64,000 nt of DNA from Paraspadella gotoi (taxonomy: Eukaryota > Chaetognatha), in contig CM119265.1 of assembly GCA_051294375.1 (NCBI GenBank), forward strand, positions 15,476,963 to 15,540,962, given 5' to 3'. This document shows, piece by piece, positions 1 through 11,306 of the stretch (positions are counted from its first letter, which is position 1; each line of letters opens with the position of its first letter). The position numbers and the translations under genes were made by a program. The notes beneath the pieces were generated by a model. That model was not told where the DNA came from, did not search any database, and worked only from the letters and a program-made list of their open reading frames with translations.

Positions 1-2989
1 CCGTTTCGCAGCACGATTCTCAAAAACAACCTCTTTTACGTAATGGAATATCGCGATCTATTCGTCATGCTACTCAAAAAGTTCGATGATTCGCGCCTAT
101 CCAAGTCGTTCCTTCGCGATCTCTTTGAAACAGCCCATGCCTTTGTAAAAATGTTAGAAGAACACTGTAAAGGCAACACACACACGATGGTACAAAAGAC
201 TCAAGTCGTCGGGAGGAAAAAGAAACCCACGCCGAAAAGCGTTCATAGGTATGGTTAATTGGCATAACATGTTCTGTTAGAAGCATTCTTTGCTACTACC
301 TTGATATTTAACTTTAATAGCACTTTGACCGAAGAGGAACTGGAACTGAAATGGTCCTCTATGCAATCGGAAATCGGCGAAGTTTTGAGCGGAACTCGGC
401 CAATGGCAGACGACATTATTCCGTTCGACGCTGCTTCATCCGTCAGTGTAGAAGATCAAAAGACTCAAGTAAGCGAAGATGGAAAGAATAATCTTTACCT
501 ATAACCTGAAACCTGCTTTCTAACCTTCATAGGCTATGAACCGAATTCAAGCGGCGCTCCGCGACAGACAGGTGGGCGAGGCGGTAGCGTTGTTTCGCGC
601 TGCCCGCGGTGTTTGGCCAGAGGGTGACGCCTTTGGCTGCGTGGGATTAACGCCGGAAGAGGAGCTCCAGTCGCTGAAGCAGATTATGTTGGCCGACTTG
701 TCTGACTTCGAAGACCAGACGTGTGATCAGCAGGAGGATGACGAAGACGAAGAAGAAGAAATCGCCCAGATGGTTCCTGTTGAGATCGAATTTAAATTCG
801 AAGAATATCTCACGAAATTCGCCCGAGGAGAAGTAGTTAAGAATTGCTGCTTAGTTCTTAAGGACTACGCAACCAATTCGGCGTCCGTCAATCATGCTGT
901 CGTCAAGTTGCTTCATCGTTTAAGTGTCGACATGAAACTTGCCGGGTTGCTTTATCATGTCAGCGCCTTAAAGATTTTTAAAACTATTCTTCACGATCCT
1001 GGAGCCCGGTCAAAACATTTACGAGAACTCTCTACGTTCTCCAAATTCCTAGTGCAAAAATTTTTTCAAGATTTGGAGAGGAATCCGTTGCTAGTGGTGG
1101 AAACGCTTTTTTGGAAGGATCTCAAGGAGGCCGTTGATGTCACCGAAGGCTACGGCTCTTATAGGGAGAGATCGAAGACGAAGAAGACCCTATGGACTGA
1201 AGAACAAGAAAACGAAATCCGCCTCTTATGGGAAGAGCACCGCAACAAGCTCGAGGAAGGGGCGGATGTTGCCGACCTCGTTCTCGAAAGTCTCAGCAAT
1301 CCCGGGGAAAAGACTCGCACCCAACTTGTTCGGCAAATGGTGCGAATGGGACTCTTGGGTTCCGCGAAAGACCTGAAGACGCGCGCGAAACCACGAAAAG
1401 CAAAAACGCCCAAACACGTGTGGCCAGAAACACTGAGCGAGGAATTAAAGATGTTGTACGAAAAGCATCGGGAAAACGAAGAGAATGATGAGTCGGGACT
1501 GGATGTCATAGACAAGATAATGCGAGATCTCACCGATGCCTCCCGGTCTCGCAAGGAGATTTTAATGCAACTGGCGGCAATGGACTTAATACAGGATCCA
1601 AATGCGTACCGTAAAAAGGGCGTCCGTCATATCGCATATTGGCGCCCTGAGCAAATCGATGAACTTCGCGAGTTGTGGGCTCGCTATGAGAATGCCATGA
1701 ATCCCTTAGATCGAATCAAAGAAGCTCTCGTCGCCAAAAGAAGTAAAAATATGCTTGCTTCCAAGTTATTAGAGCTGGGACTTATCGCCGACAAGAAGGC
1801 GCTTATGAATAAGGGGAAGGAAGAAAAGAAGAGGAAGAAAACTGATCCGTGGGAAAACGCCACGGATGAAGAGGACGTCGTAACCCCGCCAACCACGGAC
1901 GACGAAACCGTCCAAACTACCACCGTTGAACGGAAGAAGGTCAGTATGACAAGCCGGCAGCGAGATAGCGCTCGCGAAAAGCGTCGGTATGCCGTGTCCG
2001 ATCTCCCCATGATCGTTAGAGACTTGAAGGAGCGCGGCTTTGAAGAGCCTGTTAAATGGGTTTGCGGGATGATGCAGTTGCGCGCCGACGACCTACAACA
2101 AAATAACGAAGATGAAGAAGACGACACCGACCAAGGATTCGCTTTGGTTCCTTTGTCAGAAGAAAACGAGGAGGCTATGGACGACGCCGGATTCTTGAGA
2201 CTTTTGCGGGCATTGGGCTTCTCAGCGCCGGTCGTTGGTCAAGAAGCTTTTTGGAGAATTCCCTGCTCCTTTGGACACGAACGACTCTACGCAACTGTTG
2301 ATCGTATCGAGAAAGCGTTGACCCTCGATGGCGTGAGAGGGGTGGTCGAACCCTCTTCCGGGTCGGAATCGAGTTCCATGGAAAACGACGATGATGGGTC
2401 GGCAATCAAAGTTCCACAAAAATCGCATAGCGATGAGGATGACGACGATTTCGATAATTTTTTAAAGTCTGCCAAGAAAAATCGTGAGGACGGAAACGAT
2501 TCCGACAGCGTGATGCAAAGCGAATCTATCACTGCGAAATCCAACCGTTGGAAGATGCTCCGGGAGATGGCGAACACCAGAAGAGTGGAAGACAAAAAGG
2601 GCGCCAAGGACAATCACCGTAAACGCAAGTTGAATCGTGACACGTTGGATCTGGATGAAATAGCTAACGAACAATCCTCGGCGACGACGAGCGAAGCGCT
2701 TGAAAATGAAGGGGACATGAGCGTTTCTCAGAAGAGCGTTGACTTAAACGCCAACGCCGCCAGTCCGATTATCGACGAGCCGCAAAAACCTATCAAACGA
2801 TTACTGGCGTCCGATGACGATGAAAAGAATTCTTCGGTGGTCCAATCTCCTGAAAATTTTAGGGAAGACGAGTTTCGAAGGAAGAAACGGAGGATCGCCC
2901 TTTCTGACGACGACGAAGAAGAAGAAAGAAAAGAAAATAATAAATCGACCGCGAAAAGACGAGCCGTTATTGAGTCCGACAGTGACTGA
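1..2989 (+). CDS. TIMELESS: TIMELESS (Tof1/TIM) fork-protection protein, 3' part
   Basis: Replication-fork protection factor that in animals pairs with TIPIN and travels with the CMG helicase. The 5' part lies outside the window. Exons are 1-248, 321-468 and 533-2989 (stop TGA). All have GT-AG borders and matching phases (2, then 0). The first exon contains the family block MEYRDLFVMLLKKFDD...FVKMLEEHCKG. Exon 3 holds three successive tri-helical, Myb-like units, each starting near an aromatic-rich W(T/P/R)xE motif (about 1190-1390, 1420-1610 and 1635-1810). A block around GFLRLLRALGF...EAFWRIP (about 2190-2330) matches the PARP1-binding (PAB) region. The C-terminus is acidic and basic low-complexity with several SDDDE stretches. 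This is the Timeless/Timeout replication type rather than the insect circadian paralogue, judged from the PAB block. Confidence 0.93.
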
Positions 2990-3253
2990 GCGATGAAAAA
3001 ATTGATTCCTTTTCACCATGCCGCTATCGTCATCATATTTTATACTTTTTTACAAATTTATTGTTTAATGTTGATTTTTAACTCCGTTACTTTTCTATTA
3101 ACGTTGTTAAGCTTTTTCTTTGATTTATCACTTTTCTTAATCAAACAGTTATTTGGGAGGTTGCTTTCACGGGAAATTTTATTTGTTAAAATCTTATGTA
3201 GCGTCAGCTTCGGGAAAAAAAACTGGTTTAAAATAAAGTAAAATATCGTCAGA

Positions 3254-6200
3254 ATGAGTGAACGACATATCGTCCGAATGCGGGGTCTTCCCTTCTCCGC
3301 CACAGCCGATGAGATCGTCAAGTTCTTCTCTGAATCTAAGTAAGCTAGTATTGAAAATCGTAAGCTTTTATAGAATTTATTCATCAAAAAACTTTTCCTA
3401 ATTCAATTTTTCTTTTGTGAAGAATCGCGGACGGCAAGGACGGGATCCACTTAACGTTTTCCCGCGACGGTCGGCCATCGGGCGAAGCCTTTGTAGAGTT
3501 TGCTACTGAGGCTGATCTTGAGCGTGCTCTAGAAAAGCACAACGAGCACATGGGACACCGCTACATAGAGGTCTTCAAGACGAAGGCGAGCGAGATGGAA
3601 TGGGTGGTGGGGAAATATCAGCCGAGAGGCGGTTATGGTGAGTTAAATACCTATCTTTAATCTTTTTATCGTCGGAATCGCTTGCACTAGCGACGATTTT
3701 AGGACGATGGTCCCAATAAATGTCGGCGTTGTCGGCGTCGTCGTCGTTCCAAATTTATATATAAAATTAATTACATTAAAGATCGCCTTTATATAAAAGT
3801 GTAATTGTATGAAGCTAAAAATTTATATATATGAAATTGGTACAACCAATATATTATAATCATCAAAGTCCTTCATAAACGATAATTTTATAGTGATCCT
3901 AATATTTTGGTAGGATTTTATAAAATATTTATATAAAATTAATTATAATATAGATCACCTTTTTATAAAAGTATGCAATTGCAATTTTATCATCAGTCTT
4001 TCAAAATCGATTTATATTTGATAATGATTATGATATTTTTATATTTTGTGTTATTTTCTCTCTTTTTGTTGGTTTTGGGATTAGCGAAAACAAAAGTTTA
4101 TTTTGTTAGGTATTACAACGATTTTATTTAGAATGGGACGGTCATGTTTCGACTCTGTTTTTCGAGTCTTCATCAGCGTTTGAAAAACAGAGTCGAAACG
4201 TGTCCGTCCTATTCTAAATAAAATCGTTGTAATACCTAACAAAATAAACTTTTGTTTTCGTATGTCGCTCTCTCTCTAAATATTTCTTTAGTTTTTTTAC
4301 TTCTAAGCTAATTTTTAGCCAGTTCTGCTTACGGCAGATCCTGGCTCAAGAATTAACTTTGTCGGTAAGTCACTTAGATCTTGTCAGATCATCGAATTAT
4401 GATGAATTTTGCAAAAAAAATTGATGTCTGTCTGTCTGTCCGTCTGTCTGTCTGTCCGTCTGTCCCACCTTTGCTAATTACCAATGGATTGGGCGATTGA
4501 CTTAAAAATCTGTGTGATTGAGCTGGAAATCAAGTTTCGCTGGAATCCTCCGAGTAGAATTGAGTTAGTGGAAAAAATAACAATTAAGCTTAACTATTTG
4601 ATATTGCCCGTTTTTTTTGTTTTTTTTTGTTTTTTTTATTTAAAAAGTAAATGCATGTTGCAAAAACTAATACAAATATAACAATCACTGGCCGTGTGCA
4701 AATCCGGCGTTGTTTGCTTAACTTTTTTTATATATAATTTTTATGTTTAAAACTTAGTTTTCCTGTATAAAATTTGATTTTTTTTAGTATCAAAGTTTGT
4801 CATGAGTCCAGATTTTTGCTATGCGATTGTGACGATCCTTATTCTTTTAAGAGGAAAGGTCATTCAGCATAACAATACGTAATCATTGATGTGTTAGAGC
4901 TAATATATCGAGAAATACATTATAGTCATCAGTAATCACAAAAAAAAAGTTCTTATTTTATTTGTGTTCATTCTGTTTTCAATAATTTTTTTTAAATGGG
5001 TAAATAACAAAATTGTTAAGTTAAATGGGTAAGTATGGCAACAGCCGGGTTGCCTGTGATGCCCATTTGGGATGGGGCATCTCACTGTTGGCTTTGGGGG
5101 CTTCCGACCCTCAGTGACGCATCCAGTCACTGGCGCGGTTACCCTAGGACGGTCTCGCTTTGCCAACGCAGAGGGAAGTCATTAGGACTGTAGATGGAAC
5201 ACTACGCCTGGGATGGTGTGTTCCCCTCTGAGCCAATGGATTTGCTGAACGATGGTGGACGTGAGGCGGTGTGAATATACCGCCACAGGATCCCCGGACC
5301 AAGACATCACTCAGGTTCCTCAGCCTGAGAGGTGTCTGACAAGACTGTCACCATAGTGGGAGAGAGAGAGAGAGAGCGCGAGTTGTGGGGGCATAGGCGT
5401 TTGTCGTAGCGTACCCCAGGGGCATAGGCGTTTGTCCGTACGTACCCGAAGTCGGCAGGGCATAGGCGTTTGTCGTAGCGTACCCTGAGAAGGTTGCGTG
5501 TTCGATAGTAGGGCTCACCACTTATGGCAACGGCCGGTTGCCTGTGATGCCCATTGGGATGGGCATCTCACTGTTGGCTTTGGGGGCTTCCGACCCTCAG
5601 TGACGCATCCAGTCACTGGCGCGGTTACCCTAGGACGGTCTCGCTTTGCCAACGCAGAGGGAAGTCATTAGGACTGTGGATGGAACACTACGCCTGGGAT
5701 GGTGTGTTCCCCTCTGAGCCAATGGATTTGGCTGAACGATAGTGGACGTGAGGCGGTGTGAATATACCGCCACCTAAGCACATTTTTTAAAGATTTGTTT
5801 TTCAATCTGGTTGTTAAAAGATTTAGGTAAGAAGTTAAAACACGGATGGGATAGTTTAGAAGGGGAGAATTAAACAATTAATCTCGTTACTCTGTTGGTT
5901 TTCTAGTCATGAACAAAATCTTCAGTTAATAGATGGTAAAGAAATTCGAGCTAACAATGAATTTGAAGAGTTGCAGCCTAAACGACTGCAATAATATTGA
6001 ATTAAAAATTTGATTAGCAATCTTAAAAACATTTTTAAAAATGTAATAGAGAGACATTTTGATAAACGCGTTCCAGTTAGAAAGAATTCAGGGTTAAAGT
6101 TTAAAAACGTTTCATTTTCAAGGATACAAGTTGAAATTTAAAAATGTCTCTCTATTACATTTTTCTAATTCAGTAATAAAGAATTCATAAAAATATCAGA

Positions 6201-8253
6201 TCGATTGGCCTTTTCGTTGACCTGCAACTCTTCAGATAGGTTTCTTTTATTTTATATTATAATTAAAACCGATATAAAATGGGGTAGAATGCATCAAATG
6301 CTTAAAGTGAATACATTTTCGGAATCGCCAGGGAGTCAGCTTTCTGAATTTGTACTCCATTTTAGCCTTTTTGAAGTTGAATTGAATGACCCTTTTTTCT
6401 TAGTTTTAGTATTTCGTTTTTTAAAAATTTATATATTTTTACCTCTGTCACTTGAGGCTCTGGCGATGAGGAAGGAGTTGTCAGATTGAGAGGCTTACCT
6501 TTTGGATGCTCGAAGGAAGAAATTTCACAGTTCTTTAATGGCTTTGAAATAGTACCCAATGGTATCACCCTATCGTTTGATCATCAGGTATGGACTTTAT
6601 ATATACATAAGTATTAGCATGCGAATGTTTATTGCTAAAAATAGACTATATGCCCTCGATATAAAACCAGTAAAATCAATCATCATTCGCTGAATTGTCA
6701 AGGATTTATCATTTTAATTCTATACGGATAAATCAACTCTTTTTTTTTTTTTTTCTTTTCTTTCAAATTAGGGACGAAGTACTGGTGAGGCATATGTACA
6801 GTTTATTAATAAAAAAACAGCAGATGATGCTTACGCCAAGAAAAACAAAGACAGAATAGGCCACAGGTAACTATCCAGAAAACAGTTCGAGCTTTAAAAT
6901 GACCGATTAGTAATTTAGTTTTATAATAAATGCTTCCACTTTACAATTCCTACATTAATTTTAAATTTTCCTCTAATTTATATCATGGAGAAAATTAATA
7001 AATTGAAAAATAAAAAGCGGGAGCCTAAATTGAACCAATTACCAGACATGCCTGGGTAACGGGCAATGGGTTAATAATGGTTTAAGGGGATTTTTTTCTT
7101 TGTCATTGGGCAACTCTCTATCAGATACATCGAAATCTTCAAGTCTTCATCCTGGGAAATCGGAGCTGGCGGCATGGGAGGAATAGGCGGAAGAATGGGC
7201 ATGAGGGGGCCAATGGGCATGGGAAGACCAGGGCCCTATGATCGAGGAGATCGATATGGCATGGGGGGTCCGATGGGGGGACCCATGGGTCGCTATGGCC
7301 CGGGAGGATACGGCAACGTGAAGGGACCTGGGGGCATGTACGGTTATGGGGGGTATGGAGGTGGGTTCAATTTTTAATTTTATTTTTTGGATGCGATGTT
7401 CTCAAGGGGTCATATTAAATATATTAAGATTTAAATATAATAAATTAAATAACCAACTCTTATTATTATCGTCTATCTTTGAAAGAAATCGTACCTATAC
7501 CTTGACACCTTGGTAGTGGATCGATGTTTCTTGTTGATCGATGCCATTTATTATTTTGAACGTTGTGTTTTATTTACATGTGTGTGCGTCTTGTTTTGTA
7601 ACTGAATTAATTTTTTGCAAAGTGCAATTTTCCCCCTAATAACCGAAAAATTATGGCCGATCATTAGGAGGTGGTTATGGTGGACCCGCAATGCCAATGG
7701 GGCGTGGAGGCTTCGGAGGAGGATTCGGAGGTGGACGTAGTAGTGGGCCGCCTGGAAGCAGTTTTCATTCATCTACAGGCAAGTCGATGTCTATCGTTTC
7801 TTCCCTGCTCTAAATACTGTACGCATTTGTTTTGTTTCAGGCCATTCGGTCCACATGCGCGGACTTCCATTCCGGGCGACCGAAAACGACATTATCGAAT
7901 TCTTCTCCCCGCTGGTTCCCGTCGGAGTTCACGTTCACTACGAGAGCAATGGGCGCGCCACCGGCGAAGCCGACGTTGAATTCGAGACGCACAGGGATGC
8001 ACAAGACGCGATGAAAAAAGACAAACAAGTAGGACTGGGGAAACGCGCGAATAAATTAGTAAATTAAATTATTAGTAAATTAAACGACTAATTTTTCTTC
8101 GTCTAAACTTTTTTGCAGAACATGCAACATCGGTACATCGAGTTGTTCTTGAATTCCGGCGAGAGTGGAGGCCGCCGAGGCGGGGATTTCCGAAATGGCG
8201 GGTTTGGAGGTTACGGCGGATTCGGGGGTGGTGGCGATTACCCTTACTACTGA
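3254..8253 (+). CDS. hnRNP H/F-like RNA-binding protein, tandem copy 1
   Basis: Nuclear RNA-binding protein of the hnRNP H/F quasi-RRM family, which binds G-tracts and regulates splicing. Exons are 3254-3339, 3423-3637, 6457-6587, 6772-6866, 7125-7360, 7668-7778, 7841-8028 and 8119-8253, about 398 aa with all phases consistent. qRRM1 is at about residues 5-85 ([28 protein letters not shown]), qRRM2 at 103-185 ([18 protein letters not shown]) and qRRM3 at 292-370 ([12 protein letters not shown]). Gly/Met/Tyr-rich linkers separate them. Exon 6 ends ACAG before GCAAGT, so intron 6 appears to be GC-AG; the other introns are GT-AG. Intron 2 (2.8 kb) is packed with repeats. Reading past the exon 5 donor gives a stop at 7375-7377 and so a possible two-RRM isoform. 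First of three paralogues in head-to-tail order. Confidence 0.92.
4085..4260. mobile_element. Foldback element with hammerhead-like core
   Basis: Two 79-bp arms (4085-4163 and 4182-4260) are inverted copies with about three mismatches around an 18-bp spacer. On the minus strand the spacer and left arm read CTGATGA, a stem GACTC/GAGTC, then GAAAC, the conserved core of a hammerhead ribozyme. The arm tail (attctaaataaaatcgttg) recurs at 51831-51850. Hammerheads of this kind occur in Penelope-like elements and retrozymes, so this may be two element ends head to head. Confidence 0.75.
4135..4182 (-). ncRNA. Candidate hammerhead ribozyme
   Basis: Minus strand: CTGATGA at 4176-4170, stem II GACTC (4168-4164) pairing with GAGTC (4155-4151) over an 8-nt loop, then GAAAC (4150-4146) and ATGAC before CGT. 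Stem I is short (ACG with CGT). The expected GUC cleavage triplet reads GAC, so this copy may be inactive, whereas the opposite arm carries GTGTC. Confidence 0.55.
4425..4468. repeat. (TGTC)n microsatellite
   Basis: About eleven TGTC/CGTC tetranucleotide units inside hnRNP H copy 1 intron 2. Confidence 0.9.
5035..5286. repeat. SINE-like interspersed repeat, copy A
   Basis: About 250 bp running from atggcaacagccgggttgcc to gtgtgaatataccgccac. Near-identical to copies at 5524-5774 and 57981-58233. No coding potential; in an hnRNP H intron. Confidence 0.9.
5361..5380. repeat. (GA)n microsatellite
   Basis: Short GA run between two SINE-like copies. Confidence 0.85.
5390..5486. repeat. Three tandem units of a 30-40 bp motif
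   Basis: Three units sharing ggcataggcgtttgtc and ending in cgtaccc, in the spacer between SINE-like copies A and B. Unit length varies slightly. Confidence 0.85.
5524..5774. repeat. SINE-like interspersed repeat, copy B
   Basis: Second copy, same orientation as copy A and about 490 bp downstream of its start. Confidence 0.9.
6037..6164. mobile_element. MITE-like element with 24-bp perfect terminal inverted repeats
   Basis: The repeat aaaatgtaatagagagacat (plus 4 more bases) at 6037-6060 is inverted at 6141-6164; 80 bp between. In hnRNP H copy 1 intron 2. Confidence 0.75.
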
Positions 8254-8985
8254 ATTCCCTAGGAATTTGTACGTTTTCTTTGATATGTTTTTATTTTGGG
8301 CTGTTTCGTAGATCGGTCTGTGTTAACTTTGGCGGGAGATTTAAAAGTATTTGCACCTAGTTACTAAGTTACATTCCATGGATTTTGGGTAACCTGGTTT
8401 TAAGGAAGTTTATTAATTTTTCAAACATTGGCTTATTGGAACTGAATTTAACTTATCAAAAATACTATTTAGTATTTAGTATTATTTAATACGCTCTTTC
8501 GTACGAATAAACGAAACGCAGATTCTAACAGATCTTTTCACGTTGCTCTGTCCTGAAGCATGTCGGGCCTGTCGGCGCTTTGCCATTACAGTAGGTCTCA
8601 CTCGACTTGGATGATATGATTCTATGAATCCTTCGATACGTCATAGGGGCCCCTTCAGCTTCCATTTCCTGCTTTCCCCTCTAGATTTGTCATCTTTTTT
8701 CGAACACAAGATGTTTATTAGTAGCTAGTCTTGAAGAGCGATTACGATCGAAACAAAAAACTTCCTAAGTTTTCGCATTTATTTATTCCTCGTAAAATAT
8801 GTAAACCATAACAATAAAGGAAAATCAATGAATTTTCTCTCATTAGCGAATTGTGTTGGTATTTTGATTTGAATATTTTTTTCACTCTACCAAAATATCG
8901 TCTCTTATCGTAGGTTGATGTAAAAGTTCAAAATTTTTTAAATAAAGCTCAAATAAAAAAACGAACGAAATACTAATTGATAAAA

Positions 8986-10916
8986 ATGTCGACGGAAAGC
9001 AGTGATTTCATCGTCCGCGTACGCGGTATTCCATTCTCCGCGGGTAAGGACGAATTGCGCGCTTTCTTCGCCGGTTGTCACGTCCGCGGAGGCCGCGACG
9101 GCGTTCACCTTACCTACATGCAGGGCGGACGTCCGTCTGGGGAAGCCTTTCTCGAGCTCGAGACACAGGAAGATCTGGAAAGAGCTCTCAAGAAAAACAA
9201 GGACTACATGGGGCAACGTTATATCGAAGTCTTTCAAGCACAACGGGTAAAGATGAATGTTTTTCCCCTTTTGTAATTTTTTTTTCATATAAAAAAACCA
9301 ATAATTGCTTTCCCTGACTCTAAACTTTAGTCGGAATACGAGTGGGTAAAGCGACGAACAGAGTTCGACACATTCAACCTTGAGGACGGCGTCTTGCGCC
9401 TTCGAGGATGTCCCTTTAACACGAAACCCGAGGACGTCATCAGATTTTTCAAGGGCCTTGAAATTGCGCAGGACGGAATAGTTCTTCCTATGGACGAAAT
9501 GGGACGGTGAGAGAGAGAAGAGGCATCTTCTCAAAATCTGGGAGTCGTTCCATTGAAAAGTATTCCATTGGTTGTATTTGTCCACAGGCCGGGCGGAGAG
9601 GCGTACGTCCAGTTTACGACCAAGGAAGCTTCGGAGGAGGCGATGAAACTGAACCGTGAAAGAATGGGTCACAGGTGAACTATTTTCCTCCCCGTTTCTT
9701 CAGAATGAGAAATCGGGGTATGTCTTATCCTTTTAAATCCCCCCGACCCTGTTGTGGAGGGTGGTAGGGAAGCTTAGGTAATTCATTAGTTAATACACAT
9801 CCACGTAGGTACATAGAGATCTTCAAGTCTTCGCTGTCCGAGATGCGGGCGGCCGAGCGCGGGGAACGCCCGAGCGCGCCCCCAGGAAGGGGAGGTGGGC
9901 GTGGGGGGATGGCTGGGTGGAGGCCGGGACCCTACGACCGCTCCGACGGAATGGGCTTCGGAGGGAGGAATGTTAAAGGCTTCGGAGGAAGAGGTTTCGG
10001 AAGAGGCGGAATGGGTGGGATGGGCGGTGGCGTGGGAATGGAAGGCTGGGGATATGGCGGCGAATCGATGGGCGGCGGTTTTGGCAAGTGGTCATCCCGC
10101 GGAGGTGGCGGGACTGGACATTCCTGGGCCGCGCCCAAGAGCGGTCCGGGGAGCGACCACAAGCCGTCGACCGGACACGCTTGTCATATGCGCGGTCTGC
10201 CATGGCGAACCACGGAAACGGATATAATCAATTTCTTCCACCCCATCGTCCCCGCCGCCGTGCATCTACACTACGAGCCCGACGGTCGCGCCACCGGTAC
10301 TGCTGACGTCGACTTTAACACTTTCGAGGAGGCGACGGAGTCCATGAAAAAGTCCGGGGAGTACATTGAGTCCCGATACATCGACCTGTTCCTGAACACC
10401 ATCGGACCCGAAAACGACGGCCCGACCATGATCGGCAATTCTATGATCAGTCCCCGCGGCAGCGCTGGATACACTAAGTCCTTCTCTATGCGTCGACCCC
10501 TCGAAACCAGCACCGAGATTGGACCCAGGGCTGGACCGGGCGACGGCGCCGGAGACGTCGCTTCCTCTTACGCCGCCAACTCCTCCTCCTATGGCGCTTC
10601 ATCTTCCTCTTACGCTGGTTTGAGCGCCGCGACGGGTCGAGACAATTACAAAGACGAGGGATGGGGCGGAAGCAGTGGGTGGGCCGGAAGCCAAGGGTGG
10701 GGCACCGGTGCCAACGGTTACGGGGCCGGGATCGACAGTTCCAGCGGTGCGAGTAAGGGGTACGGCGCTTCGGGATCCATGGACGCCGGCTACGGATCGA
10801 TGCATGGAATGGGAGCGATCAACGCTATGAACGCGATGGCTGGGATGAGCGGCTCAAATTACGGTGGGTTTGGATCTTATGGAGGATTAGGTGGTTACCC
10901 TGGCGGAAAATACTAA
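8986..10916 (+). CDS. hnRNP H/F-like RNA-binding protein, tandem copy 2
   Basis: Second hnRNP H/F paralogue, about 543 aa. Exons are 8986-9246, 9331-9506, 9588-9674 and 9809-10916, with consistent phases and GT-AG borders. qRRM1 (IVRVRGIPFSAGKDE), qRRM2 (LRLRGCPFNTKPED, split by an intron at PGGEAYVQF) and qRRM3 (CHMRGLPWRTTE, from about 10186) are all present. The last exon encodes the Gly/Arg/Met linker, all of qRRM3 and a long Ser/Gly/Tyr-rich tail without introns, whereas both neighbours split the same region. The start is the ATG at 8986; the upstream in-frame codon at 8977 is TTG. The low-complexity tail looks prion-like, as in other hnRNPs, and could support condensate formation (inference). 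Confidence 0.92.
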
Positions 10917-11306
10917 GAACCACCGGGAAAAAAAAAATTTCCATATCCCTCGAATTGATATACTTTATATAAACTAACAAAAAACTTTGGATCAGTAGTC
11001 TTTTTTTCGTTATTCATGTTAGCTTAGAGTAATTTTGGAAAAGATATTAGATGCTTTAAGCCTAGAAACTTTTAAATTATAACTATATTTTAACTTTAAT
11101 ATTTTCGTATTTTAAATCGGCATTTGTATTGTCTCCTTATTGCATTCTGATTCCCCAATTCACCCATTTTTTTCTTCTTCCGTCATTCATATTTTTTCAT
11201 CCATCTTCAGCATTGTAATTTAAGGGTTAAATCATTCGCCGTTAGCGAACTTTTCAGTACACTGTCGATTTTTTTCTCGCCATTTCTTCCCGACGGATAC
11301 GATAAA

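Noticed and set aside
3000-3241. 82-codon ORF after TIMELESS
   Set aside because: T-rich, hydrophobic by composition only; 3' UTR of TIMELESS and 5' flank of hnRNP H.
5554-5877. ORFs within the SINE-like repeat
   Set aside because: Not conserved between the repeat copies and without codon structure.
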